Positions 13,784 to 20,636 of a stretch of DNA of 20,636 bases are shown piece after piece. The stretch lies in contig JBEKNT010000072.1 of assembly GCA_049522565.1 (NCBI GenBank), positions 1 through 20,636 of the forward strand, given 5' to 3'. Numbering within the stretch: the first letter of the stretch is position 1; every line of letters starts with the position of its first letter. Under the pieces are notes generated by a model. The model had not been told where the DNA came from and did not search any database. It saw nothing but the letters and a program-made list of their open reading frames with translations. The stretch comes from JASHVB01 sp049522565. Lineage in GTDB: Bacteria; Pseudomonadota; Alphaproteobacteria; Acetobacterales; Acetobacteraceae. The position numbers and the translations under genes are program-made.

Positions 13784-13821
13784 GCTGACGTCGTGCAACC
13801 ATCCCGAGGAACCGACCCACC

Positions 13822-15405
13822 ATGAGCATCACCCATCCCAGCTTCGGCACGCTGGACGACAACCGCATCATCATCTTCGACACCACACTGCGCGACGGCG
13901 AACAGTCGCCCGGCTTCTCGATGAATTTGAACGAGAAGATCCGCATGGCGGAAACGCTGACCGAACTCGGCGTGGATGTGCTGGAGGCGGGCTTTGCGAT
14001 CGCCTCGCCGGGTGACTTCGAAAGCGTCAAGACGATCTCGGAAACGATCGGCCAGCGCGCCAACACGCCGGTGATCGCCAGCCTGGCCCGCGCCGGCCAG
14101 ATAGACGTGATGAGCGCCGCGGAGGCACTGCGCCCAGCCAAGCGCAAGCGCATCCATATCGTGATCGCCACCTCCGACCTGCACATGAAGTATAAGCTGC
14201 GCCTGACGCCGGAGGAGGTGATCCAGGCGACGATCGACTCCGTCACCCTGGCGCGCCAGCATGCCGACGACGTCGAATGGTCGGCCGAGGACGCCACGCG
14301 CAGCGATCCGGACTTTCTCGCCCGTGTCGTCGAGGCGGCGATCCAGGCCGGAGCCACCACGATCAACCTGCCCGATACCGTCGGCTATGCGCTGCCCGAG
14401 GATATGGAGCGGATGTACAGCGGGATCCGCAACCGGGTGCCGGGCATCGAGAAGGTCATCCTGTCGACACACAACCACAACGATCTGGGAATGGCGGTCG
14501 CCAACACCATCGCCTCGTTCCGCGCCGGTGCGCGCCAGGTGGAATGCACGATCAACGGCATCGGCGAGCGGGCTGGCAATGCGTCGCTGGAAGAAATCGT
14601 GATGGCCGTGCGCACCCGTCAGGACGCGATTCCCTATGCCAACAGCATCATCACCCAGCACTTGCTGCGGGCATCAAAACTGCTGTCCGCCATCACCGGT
14701 TTCGACGTGCAGCCGAACAAGGCGATCGTCGGGCGCAACGCCTTCGCGCATGAGGCGGGCATCCACCAGGACGGCGTGCTGAAGAATGCCGCCACCTACG
14801 AGATCATGACGCCGGAAAGCGTCGGCTGGCAGAAGTCCAGCCTGGTGCTGGGCAAGCACTCCGGCCGCGCCGCGTTCCGCGACAAGCTGAACACGCTGGG
14901 CTATTCGATCGGCGACAACCAGCTCAACGACGCGTTCCGCCGCTTCAAGGACCTGGCGGACCGCAAGAAGGTGGTGTTCGACGACGACATCGTTGCGCTG
15001 GTGGACGACGAGGTTATGCGCGACCACGAGCGCATCCGCTTCGTGTCGCTGGATCTGCACGCGGGCTCGAAGGGGCCGGCACGGGCCGAGCTGGAGCTGT
15101 CGGTGGACGGCGTGGCGAAGCAGGCGGTGTCCACCGGCGACGGCCCGGTGGACGCGGTGTTCCACGCGATCCGCGAGATCTTCCCGCACGAGGCGAACCT
15201 GCTGCTGTTCTCGGTCGGCGCGGTGACCGAGGGTACCGACGCGCAGGCGAAGACCACGGTACGACTGGAGGAGGCCGGCAAGATGGTCGATGGCCAGGGG
15301 GCCGACACCGACACGATCGTATCGGCGGCGCGCGCCTATGTGCACGCCCTGAACAAGCTGCTGGTCAAGCGCGTGCGCACGGAACCGCAGGCGCTGTCGG
15401 CATAG
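13822..15405 (+). CDS. leuA: 2-isopropylmalate synthase
   Basis: The 527-residue enzyme condenses acetyl-CoA with 2-oxoisovalerate, the first committed step of leucine synthesis. The TIM barrel begins with IIIFDTTLRDGEQSPG (16-31; Asp20 metal ligand, Arg24), has the metal ligands His217 and His219 in STHNHNDLG, and INGIGERAGN (245-254). The C-terminal part (about 390-510) is the LeuA regulatory domain that binds leucine for feedback inhibition. The length is normal for the long bacterial type. The ATG at 13822 has GAGGA 11 nt upstream. The gene stands alone behind the leader peptide and attenuator-like hairpins (13618-13783). Confidence 0.97.
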   Translation: MSITHPSFGTLDDNRIIIFDTTLRDGEQSPGFSMNLNEKIRMAETLTELGVDVLEAGFAIASPGDFESVKTISETIGQRANTPVIASLARAGQIDVMSAAEALRPAKRKRIHIVIATSDLHMKYKLRLTPEEVIQATIDSVTLARQHADDVEWSAEDATRSDPDFLARVVEAAIQAGATTINLPDTVGYALPEDMERMYSGIRNRVPGIEKVILSTHNHNDLGMAVANTIASFRAGARQVECTINGIGERAGNASLEEIVMAVRTRQDAIPYANSIITQHLLRASKLLSAITGFDVQPNKAIVGRNAFAHEAGIHQDGVLKNAATYEIMTPESVGWQKSSLVLGKHSGRAAFRDKLNTLGYSIGDNQLNDAFRRFKDLADRKKVVFDDDIVALVDDEVMRDHERIRFVSLDLHAGSKGPARAELELSVDGVAKQAVSTGDGPVDAVFHAIREIFPHEANLLLFSVGAVTEGTDAQAKTTVRLEEAGKMVDGQGADTDTIVSAARAYVHALNKLLVKRVRTEPQALSA

Positions 15406-15412
15406 CAGGCCG

Positions 15413-15444
15413 TAAAAAGCCTCTCCCGCCTGCGGCGGGAGAGG
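15413..15444 (-). terminator. Intrinsic terminator, minus strand, of the small lipoprotein gene
   Basis: A perfect 11-bp stem CCTCTCCCGCC / GGCGGGAGAGG (15420-15444, 3-nt loop). On the minus strand it is followed by CTTTTTA (15419-15413), so it acts as an intrinsic terminator for the lipoprotein gene at 15527-15754. On the plus strand the A-run lies before it, 14 bp after the leuA stop, so it may also help end leuA. A short GGCGC/GCGCC stem follows at 15449-15462. Confidence 0.75.
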
Positions 15445-15526
15445 TGAAGGCGCAGAGGCGCCGAGGGTGAGGGTCCCACCCACCACACCAAAGCCTGGTG
15501 CCCGCATAAGCCCGCGACGAGCCGCC

Positions 15527-15754
15527 CTAGTCGTAGCCCCAGAAGTGCCCGCCGTTTGTGGTGGGCGAATAATTCGGGCCGTAGCGTCCGCCGGACTGCA
15601 GCGTGTTCGGGTTGTCGAACGGATCGCTCGGGGGCGCGGGCGCGGCGACCGGCGCAGACTTGCCGCCGTCCGGACCGGTGATGCCGAGCGCTTGTGGGCC
15701 GCCGGCACAGGCGGCCAGCGGCAAGAGCAACACCATGAGGGCTACCAGGCGCAT
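15527..15754 (-). CDS. Small lipoprotein, 75 residues
   Basis: The N-terminus MRLVALMVLLLPLAACAGGP is a lipoprotein signal peptide with lipobox LAAC; Cys16 would be lipidated. The mature part is short, Pro/Gly/Ser-rich and disordered, with PPSDPFDNPNTLQSGGRYGP and a C-terminal GGHFWGYD. The start at 15754 was chosen because it places the signal peptide at the N-terminus; an in-frame start 27 codons upstream would add a polar leader. I do not recognise the mature domain. It is convergent with leuA and divergent from the substrate-binding protein gene. Confidence 0.75.
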   Translation of the reverse strand: MRLVALMVLLLPLAACAGGPQALGITGPDGGKSAPVAAPAPPSDPFDNPNTLQSGGRYGPNYSPTTNGGHFWGYD

Positions 15755-15876
15755 GCCCCTAATGTGCGCCTTTGCGCATCCGAGGGGAAGGGTGCGGCCG
15801 CAGCCGATGCGCGGCATTGTCGCGCGAGGGCGCAAGCGGTCTACTGGCGGCGATGCAAAGGACAGGAAGCCCCGCC

Positions 15877-17451
15877 ATGACCCTGCGCCGCCGCACTCTG
15901 CTGCAATCCGCCTTGGCCGCCCCTGCCCTGCTCGCGCCGCGCATGCCGCGCGCCGCCGACGCCAAGGTGATCCGCGCGGTGCCGATCGGCGACCTGAAGG
16001 TGCTCGATCCGATCTGGACCACCGCCTACATCACGCGCAACCACGCCTATCTGGTGTGGGACACGCTGTTCGCGCTGGATGCGCAGAACCGGCCGCAGCC
16101 GCAGATGGTGGAGTCCTGGCACGCCGGCAGCGACGGGCTGACCTACGAGTTCACGTTGCGTCCGGGCCTGCTGTGGCATGACGGTTCGAAGGTGCGGGCC
16201 GCGGATTGCGTCGCCTCGGTGCGACGCTGGGGCGCCAAGGACGGCATGGGCCGCGCCCTGCTGGCAGCCACCGCTGCGATCGATCCACTGGATGAGCGCA
16301 GTTTCCGGCTGACCCTGAAGCGTCCGGTCGGCTTCGTCATCGACGCGCTGGGCAAGATCGACAGCAACGTGCCGTTCATGATGCCGGAGCGCCTGGCGAA
16401 CACCGATCCCAACACGCAGATCACCGAGCCGATCGGCTCCGGCCCGTTCCGCTTCGTGCAGGACGAGTGGGTCGCCGGCTCGAAAGTGGTGTACCAACGG
16501 TTCGCCGGCTACGTGCCACGCAGCGAGCCTCCCAGCCAGGCCGCGGGCGGCAAGATTGCCAAGGTGGATCGGGTCGAATTGCTCTACATGCCGGATGCCG
16601 GTGTGGCAGCGAATGCGCTGATCAAAGGCGAGGTCGATGTGCTGGAAAGTCCGGCACCCGATCTGATCGGCCTGCTGAAGTCATCCGCCGACGTCGATGT
16701 GCGGGCGAACGATCCGCTCGGCTATGCGCTGTTCATGGTGCTCAACCATCTGCAGCCGCCGTTCGACAACGCGGCGGCGCGGCAGGCGCTGGCGATGGCG
16801 GTGGACCAAGCCGCGTTCATGCAGGCGACGGTCGGCGACCGGACGCCATGGCGCAAATGCGTCGCCATGTTCGGCTGCGGCACTGCGGAAGAATCCGAGA
16901 CGGGTGCCGCCGCGATCGGCGACGACCTGGCCAAAGCACGGGCGCTGTTCGCGGCGAACTACGACGGGCGGCCGATCGTGGTGATGGACCCCGCCGACAA
17001 CGCGACGCTGCATCCCGGCGCGCTGGTGGCGGCGGACACGCTGCGGCAACTCGGCGCCAAGGTCGATCTGCAAACGATGGACTGGAGCACGCTGACGCAG
17101 CGCCGGGCATCGAAGAAGCCGACATCCGAGGGCGGCTGGAACCTGTTCGTCACCAACGCGACGGTGACCGGCATCGCCAATCCACTGCTGAACACGTTTG
17201 CCAGGAACTGCGGCGATGCATGGTACGGCTGGCCCTGCGACGAGCATATCGCGCAGTTGACCGACGCATGGGCGGTGGAGACGGATGCCGCGAAACGACA
17301 CGCGATCACCGAGGAATTGCAACGACGGCACCTCGAATCGGTGACCTATATCCCGCTCGGCCAGTACCAAAGCGTGATCGCGGCACGCAAGAACCTGACC
17401 GGCATTATCGGCGGTCCGGCGCTGTTCTATTGGAACATCGACAAGGCATAG
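15877..17451 (+). CDS. ABC transporter substrate-binding protein, family 5, Tat-exported
   Basis: This 524-residue protein belongs to the oligopeptide/dipeptide (family 5) solute-binding proteins. The N-terminus MTLRRRTLLQSALAAPALLA has a twin-arginine motif (RRRTLLQ) and cleavage likely after PRAADA. The region YLVWDTLFALDAQNRPQPQM, WHDGSKVRAADCVASVRRW and PIGSGPFRFVQDEW are characteristic of the family. The ATG at 15877 is preceded by CAGGAAG and begins at the signal peptide; the frame stays open upstream. No permease or ATPase genes are next to it, so it is an orphan in this window. The oxidoreductase gene starts 9 bp after its stop, so the two are probably one transcript. Confidence 0.92.
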   Translation: MTLRRRTLLQSALAAPALLAPRMPRAADAKVIRAVPIGDLKVLDPIWTTAYITRNHAYLVWDTLFALDAQNRPQPQMVESWHAGSDGLTYEFTLRPGLLWHDGSKVRAADCVASVRRWGAKDGMGRALLAATAAIDPLDERSFRLTLKRPVGFVIDALGKIDSNVPFMMPERLANTDPNTQITEPIGSGPFRFVQDEWVAGSKVVYQRFAGYVPRSEPPSQAAGGKIAKVDRVELLYMPDAGVAANALIKGEVDVLESPAPDLIGLLKSSADVDVRANDPLGYALFMVLNHLQPPFDNAAARQALAMAVDQAAFMQATVGDRTPWRKCVAMFGCGTAEESETGAAAIGDDLAKARALFAANYDGRPIVVMDPADNATLHPGALVAADTLRQLGAKVDLQTMDWSTLTQRRASKKPTSEGGWNLFVTNATVTGIANPLLNTFARNCGDAWYGWPCDEHIAQLTDAWAVETDAAKRHAITEELQRRHLESVTYIPLGQYQSVIAARKNLTGIIGGPALFYWNIDKA

Positions 17452-17460
17452 GTAGGCGCC

Positions 17461-18525
17461 ATGCAATTCGGTTTTTGCGTGATGGCGAACATCGATGAAA
17501 TCGGCTTCTTCCGCCATGCCGAGGCGCTGGGCTACGACTCGGTCTGGGTGGCCGACAGCCAGATGCTGTTCGCCGACTGCTATGCCGTGCTGGCCCTGGC
17601 GGCGCGCGAGACGAAACGCTTGCGGATCGGCCCCGGCACGGCGATCTGCGGCACGCGCATTCCGCCGGTGCAGGTGGCGGCGATGGCGACGCTGAACCGG
17701 CTGGCGCCGGGGCGCGTGTTCCTCGGCATCGGCACCGGCAACACCGCGATGCGCAGCATGGGTCAGCGGCCGATGCGTATCGCCGCGTTCGCCGAGTATT
17801 TGCGTGTGCTGGCGGCGCTGTTGCGCGGCGAGACGGTGGACTACGCGTTCAACGGCGTCACCAGGCCGCTGCGCATGCTGTTGCACGCGCCGGGGCACGG
17901 CGTGCTGGAACCGAAAATCCCGCTGTATGTGTCCGGGTTTGGACCGCGCGCGATGGCGCTGGCGGGCGCGCATGGCGACGGTCTGGTGTTCGCCATCCCG
18001 CCGCGCGGCGTCGCGGTCGCAGAGGCGTTGGGGCATGTGCGCCAGGGCGCCGCGCAGGCCGGCCGCGACCTGGGCGGCTACCACACCTGCGCGCTGACCA
18101 ATGTCGCACTGTTGCAGCCGGGCGAGGCCGTGGACTCCGACCGCATCAAGGCGACCGTCGGGCCGAATGTGATGGCCAGCGTGTATTACTTCTACGACGA
18201 GGTGCACGAACGCGGCGTCGATCCGCCGCCATTCCTGTCACGCATCTGGAAGCGCTACTGCGCGCTGGTAGAACGAACGCCGCCGCAGCACCGGCATTTC
18301 CGCACACACGAATTCCACTACACCGGCCTGCACCCGGGCGAGGCGGCGTTGATCGACGCGCAGCTTATCCGCGACACGTGCCTGGTGGGCAGCGCCGACG
18401 ACTTGGTGGAGCGCATTCGTGCGTTGGAGCAGGACGGGCTGCGGGAGCTGATCTTTGCGACGGGGACAGCGGCGAAGTGGCGTTTGGCGGAGGACTTCGC
18501 GCGCCAGGTGATGGCCCGTTTGTGA
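17461..18525 (+). CDS. Luciferase-like (LLM class) flavin-dependent oxidoreductase
   Basis: The 354-residue TIM-barrel protein belongs to the luciferase-like monooxygenase superfamily, which uses FMN or F420. Signatures are MQFGFCVMANIDEIGFFRHA at the N-terminus, LGYDSVWVADSQM, RLRIGPGTAICGTR, TLNRLAPGRVFLGIGTGNTA, PLYVSGFGPRAMALAGAHGD, and DTCLVGSADDLVERIRAL. The F420 or FMN choice and the substrate cannot be decided; many members act in desulfonation or xenobiotic oxidation. It follows the substrate-binding protein gene by 9 bp, so the imported compound may be its substrate. That is inference only. Confidence 0.9.
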   Translation: MQFGFCVMANIDEIGFFRHAEALGYDSVWVADSQMLFADCYAVLALAARETKRLRIGPGTAICGTRIPPVQVAAMATLNRLAPGRVFLGIGTGNTAMRSMGQRPMRIAAFAEYLRVLAALLRGETVDYAFNGVTRPLRMLLHAPGHGVLEPKIPLYVSGFGPRAMALAGAHGDGLVFAIPPRGVAVAEALGHVRQGAAQAGRDLGGYHTCALTNVALLQPGEAVDSDRIKATVGPNVMASVYYFYDEVHERGVDPPPFLSRIWKRYCALVERTPPQHRHFRTHEFHYTGLHPGEAALIDAQLIRDTCLVGSADDLVERIRALEQDGLRELIFATGTAAKWRLAEDFARQVMARL

Positions 18526-18546
18526 CGCTACGGGGCCGCACCCAAC

Positions 18547-19206
18547 GTGATCCGCGGCATTGCATGCGCCCGGCTGCTGTTGGGACTATTGCTGGGGGCG
18601 TGCACGCCATCAATCCCGGCGATCGCGCCGCTCGCGCCGGCGGACAACGTTATCGTCTATGTGATCGAGCGTAGCTGGCACTCCGATATCGGTCTGCCGG
18701 TGGAAGAGATCGGCGGGCCATTGGCCGGCTTGGAGCAGGGGTTTCCGGGGGTGCAGGTTCTGACCTTCGGGTTCGGCGAACGGCAATTCCTGCTGGCACG
18801 CCAGGCAACGTTTGGCGGCATGCTGAGCGCGATGCTGCCCAGCCGCAGCGCGCTGCTGATGACGGCGCTGGCGACGGCTCCCGCAGCAGCGTTCGGCGCG
18901 GAGCATGTTGTGGTGCTACATATTTCGCGTGAAGGACTCGCGCGGATCGAGGCGGCGATCTGGCAGGAACTGGAAAAGTCGGCGACCGGCGAGCCGGTGC
19001 TGCTGGCCGACGGTCCGTATCCCGGCAGCGTATACTACGCCTCGCGCGGCACCTACGACGCGTTCGACACGTGCAACACCTGGACAGCCGACCTGTTGCA
19101 CGCCGGCGGGCTGCCGATGCCGACCGCCGGCGTGCTGTTCGTGGGCCAGGTGATGGGAGCGGCGCGCTCGATCAGCGCGCAACAGGCGTCAATGCGTCAC
19201 GACTGA
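18547..19206 (+). CDS. DUF2459 / TIGR02117-type lipoprotein
   Basis: The 219-residue protein starts with GTG at 18547; ARLLLGLLLGACTPS carries a lipobox, with Cys19 the likely lipidated residue. The mature part matches what I remember of the DUF2459 (TIGR02117) family: VIERSWHSDIGLPVEE near the start, and TCNTWTADLLHAGGLPMP near the C-terminus. Members were first noticed beside urease genes; the function is unknown, and the conserved His and Cys suggest a papain-like or similar hydrolase fold, which I cannot confirm. It follows the oxidoreductase gene by 21 bp and could be in the same transcript. The final 18 bp overlap the small lipoprotein gene on the opposite strand. Confidence 0.8.
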   Translation: MIRGIACARLLLGLLLGACTPSIPAIAPLAPADNVIVYVIERSWHSDIGLPVEEIGGPLAGLEQGFPGVQVLTFGFGERQFLLARQATFGGMLSAMLPSRSALLMTALATAPAAAFGAEHVVVLHISREGLARIEAAIWQELEKSATGEPVLLADGPYPGSVYYASRGTYDAFDTCNTWTADLLHAGGLPMPTAGVLFVGQVMGAARSISAQQASMRHD

Positions 19207-19317
19207 CCCCGGCGGCGTAACGACGGTGGTGGTGCTTGCGGGTGGCGGTGGACTGCTGCTGCTGATGCATGCAGCGAGCGCGAAGGGCAGTAACAGGACG
19301 AGCAGGGCCAGACGCAT
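19189..19317 (-). CDS. Very short lipoprotein, 42 residues
   Basis: The ATG at 19317 is preceded by GGAGGAAATC, a strong ribosome-binding site. The product begins MRLALLVLLLPFALAAC, a textbook lipoprotein signal with lipobox LAAC and Cys17 for lipidation. The mature 26 residues are low-complexity (SSSSPPPPASTTTVVTPPG). This resembles small outer-membrane lipoproteins of the entericidin size class but with a Pro/Ser/Thr tail; no family is claimed. The last 18 bp overlap the end of the DUF2459 gene convergently. Another small lipoprotein gene is at 15527-15754; the first 17 residues of the two are alike (MRLVAL / MRLALL). Confidence 0.7.
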   Translation of the reverse strand: MRLALLVLLLPFALAACISSSSPPPPASTTTVVTPPGSVVTH

Positions 19318-19423
19318 GCGGGATTTCCTCCGTGGAGACATGCTGAACCAGCGGGAGGTAAGCATCGGCTGCGACTGACGGGACCACGCGGTGTCTCACA
19401 AGCGTGTGCACACCTCCGAACTT

Positions 19424-19484
19424 CTCTCCCTCCCCTGGTGGACTTGAGCCGCGAAGCGGCTCAGGTACACCAGGGGAGGGAGAG
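19424..19484. repeat. Two-tier 61-bp inverted repeat
   Basis: The outer arms at 19424-19440 and 19468-19484 pair over 17 bp without mismatch (CTCTCCCTCCCCTGGTG on the left). Inside, TGAGCCGC (19445-19452) pairs with GCGGCTCA (19456-19463) around a GAA triloop. It lies 40-odd bp beyond the stop of the M81-type gene and could end that transcript, but there is no U-tract. Its size and perfection suggest a repeat element rather than only a terminator. Confidence 0.75.
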
Positions 19485-19529
19485 GACCTCGCCTCTGACC
19501 GGCCTCTAACTCTGCGTCTAACGTTGCCT

Positions 19530-20636
19530 CTACAGAATCAGCCCCGGGGTGGTTTCGGCATCCAACGGCCAGATCGGACGCTGCACTTTCGTGTAGGGAA
19601 TGCGGCGATAGTCGCGGCTGAGTGGCCCGTCGGCATCGACGTAGATCACCTTCTTGGCAATCGGTCCGAACGCCGCCATGAAGTGATTGGTGGACTTCAC
19701 AACGACCAGTTTTCGCTCGGTCGGCTCGATCGCGAGGTTGCGAAACAGCTCCAGACCCAGCGCCTGGGTGCGGTTGGAAATCAGCACCACCTCCACGCCG
19801 CCGACCCTTACCGCGGCGCAATCGCCGAGCGGCACCTGCGTCGGACCAAAGCTCTGCCAGCAGTCGCGCCGCAATGCCGTCACGGTCACCGTCGCGTCGA
19901 TCGGTGTGCCGGAGGTCGGGCCGATCTTGCCGCCGAAGCGCAACGGCAAGCTGGCGCCCTCGCCGGCGTCGAAGCACAGGCGCACGGCGATCGGATCCCA
20001 GATGGGACCGACCGCTGCGTCAGGCACGTCGCGCTCGATCAGACGGCGCAGGATGGTAGTGTTGTCGCTCGGTGCGCCGCCACCGGCATTGTCGGCCGGA
20101 TCGGCCATCACGACGGGGCTGGCGTTGAATGTTACCGCCGTGTTGATGCCGTCCTCGATCGACAGGTAGTCGGGCGCGGTGCGGCCGCGCATCGTTATGA
20201 ACTCCTGGCCGATCTCGGTTGCCAGGCGATCGGCCTTGGCCTTGTCGTTGTCGGTGATCACCAGGATGCGGCCGGAGAGTTCGGCGACATCGGCATAGGG
20301 GAAGCAGTGGCCGATCGAGACCGACAGCACGCCGTCCTTGCCCTCCATCGCCGCGGTCTTGTCCACGAAGGCGCGCATCAGCGGCAGCGTGGTGGGGTAG
20401 CTGGCGATCTGCCGGCAGTCGTACAGCGACATCACCGGCGTGACCTGCTTGCGGATGGTGCGCAAGACCAGCGTGAGCAGGTCCTCGGCGCGTTCCACCA
20501 CGTCGGTGTGTGGAAATTCCTTGTACAGGACGATGATGTCGGCGAGCCGCACGCGCTTCAGCGTGAGATGGCAGTGCGGGTCGAGTTCGACGCCGATCAC
20601 GCAGTCCGGTCCGACCAGGGCGCGCACGCGTTCGAT
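19530..20636 (-). CDS. M81-family (MlrC-type) protein, N-terminus missing
   Basis: The gene runs off the right edge; 368 codons are visible, beginning in mid-protein with IERVRALVGPD. It matches the M81 / microcystin-LR degradation protein MlrC family: GVELDPHCHLTLKRV carries the Asp-x-His-x-His metal-binding pattern, then VLYKEFPHTDVVERAEDLL, VVMADPADNAGGGAPSDNT (the link to the C-terminal half), and VVVKSTNHFMAAFGPIAKKV. MlrC in Sphingomonas hydrolyses linear microcystin products, but most relatives in bacteria have unknown peptide or amide substrates. Codon 20625-20627 could read as a GTG start, but in this family that is internal sequence, so the true start lies outside the window. Confidence 0.9.
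   Translation of the reverse strand: MERVRALVGPDCVIGVELDPHCHLTLKRVRLADIIVLYKEFPHTDVVERAEDLLTLVLRTIRKQVTPVMSLYDCRQIASYPTTLPLMRAFVDKTAAMEGKDGVLSVSIGHCFPYADVAELSGRILVITDNDKAKADRLATEIGQEFITMRGRTAPDYLSIEDGINTAVTFNASPVVMADPADNAGGGAPSDNTTILRRLIERDVPDAAVGPIWDPIAVRLCFDAGEGASLPLRFGGKIGPTSGTPIDATVTVTALRRDCWQSFGPTQVPLGDCAAVRVGGVEVVLISNRTQALGLELFRNLAIEPTERKLVVVKSTNHFMAAFGPIAKKVIYVDADGPLSRDYRRIPYTKVQRPIWPLDAETTPGLIL

Noticed and set aside
13600..14661. 353-codon minus-strand frame over the leu leader and leuA
   Set aside because: Antisense to leuA; His/Arg/Gln-rich, no recognisable domain.
16681..18207. 508-codon open frame on the minus strand opposite the binding-protein and oxidoreductase genes
   Set aside because: It lies fully antisense to two genes with clear families; its product is a run of His/Arg/Gln-rich sequence without any domain, as expected from high-GC third-position bias.
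19491..19533. Short repeated GCCTCTAAC-like units beyond the M81-type gene
   Set aside because: Imperfect 8-9 bp repeats over 40 bp; likely slippage or chance, with no further structure.

Overview
The window is GC-rich chromosomal DNA of an alphaproteobacterium, most probably a member of the Acetobacteraceae. The grounds are: a clear ctrA cell-cycle regulator next to fliI-fliJ, the style of the trpA and leuA proteins, and short GC palindromes (CCAAGGGGC-N3-GCCCCTTGG and relatives) that I associate with that family. The family assignment is inference; alphaproteobacterium is well supported. No phage, transposase, CRISPR array or defence island is visible. Most genes are housekeeping or catabolic and lie in short operons separated by hairpins.

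Layout, left to right. Palindromic repeats precede trpA (186-1016, +). A minus-strand operon follows: PLP aminotransferase, then an unrecognised protein with two CxxC pairs, then a secreted type 1 copper (cupredoxin) protein; all junctions are overlapped or closely coupled (1118-3383). A second minus-strand unit carries two paralogous amidohydrolases with an ATGA overlap (3659-5859) and ends at a good intrinsic terminator (3481-3516). Next come a 56-residue membrane protein (6101-6271, -), an AT-rich patch with a promoter/double-dyad element, and a 100-residue hypothetical (6622-6924, +).

A tRNA-Gly(TCC) at 7060-7133 overlaps the 3' end of fliJ on the opposite strand. fliI-fliJ (-) is divergent from ctrA (+), and the shared intergenic region carries a perfect palindrome, a GANTC site and two 10-bp direct repeats. 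A palindrome cluster separates ctrA from a minus-strand stretch: cupin protein, threonine/serine dehydratase-like enzyme, two tandem cold-shock genes, and a Crp/Fnr regulator.

The most informative regulatory region is 13582-13821, upstream of leuA (13822-15405, +). It holds a sigma-70-like promoter, a 38-codon leucine-rich leader peptide and mutually exclusive stem-loops, which together look like a leucine attenuator. After leuA come a small lipoprotein (-), a Tat-exported family 5 substrate-binding protein followed 9 bp later by a luciferase-like flavin oxidoreductase, a DUF2459-type lipoprotein, a previously easy-to-miss 42-residue lipoprotein (19189-19317, -), a two-tier 61-bp hairpin, and the 3' part of an M81/MlrC-type gene that runs off the right edge.

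I see no obviously new multi-gene system. The best leads are the leu leader, the operator-like dyads at 6534-6577, the ctrA/fliI control region, the tRNA/fliJ overlap, and two short genes (3533-3601 and 19189-19317).
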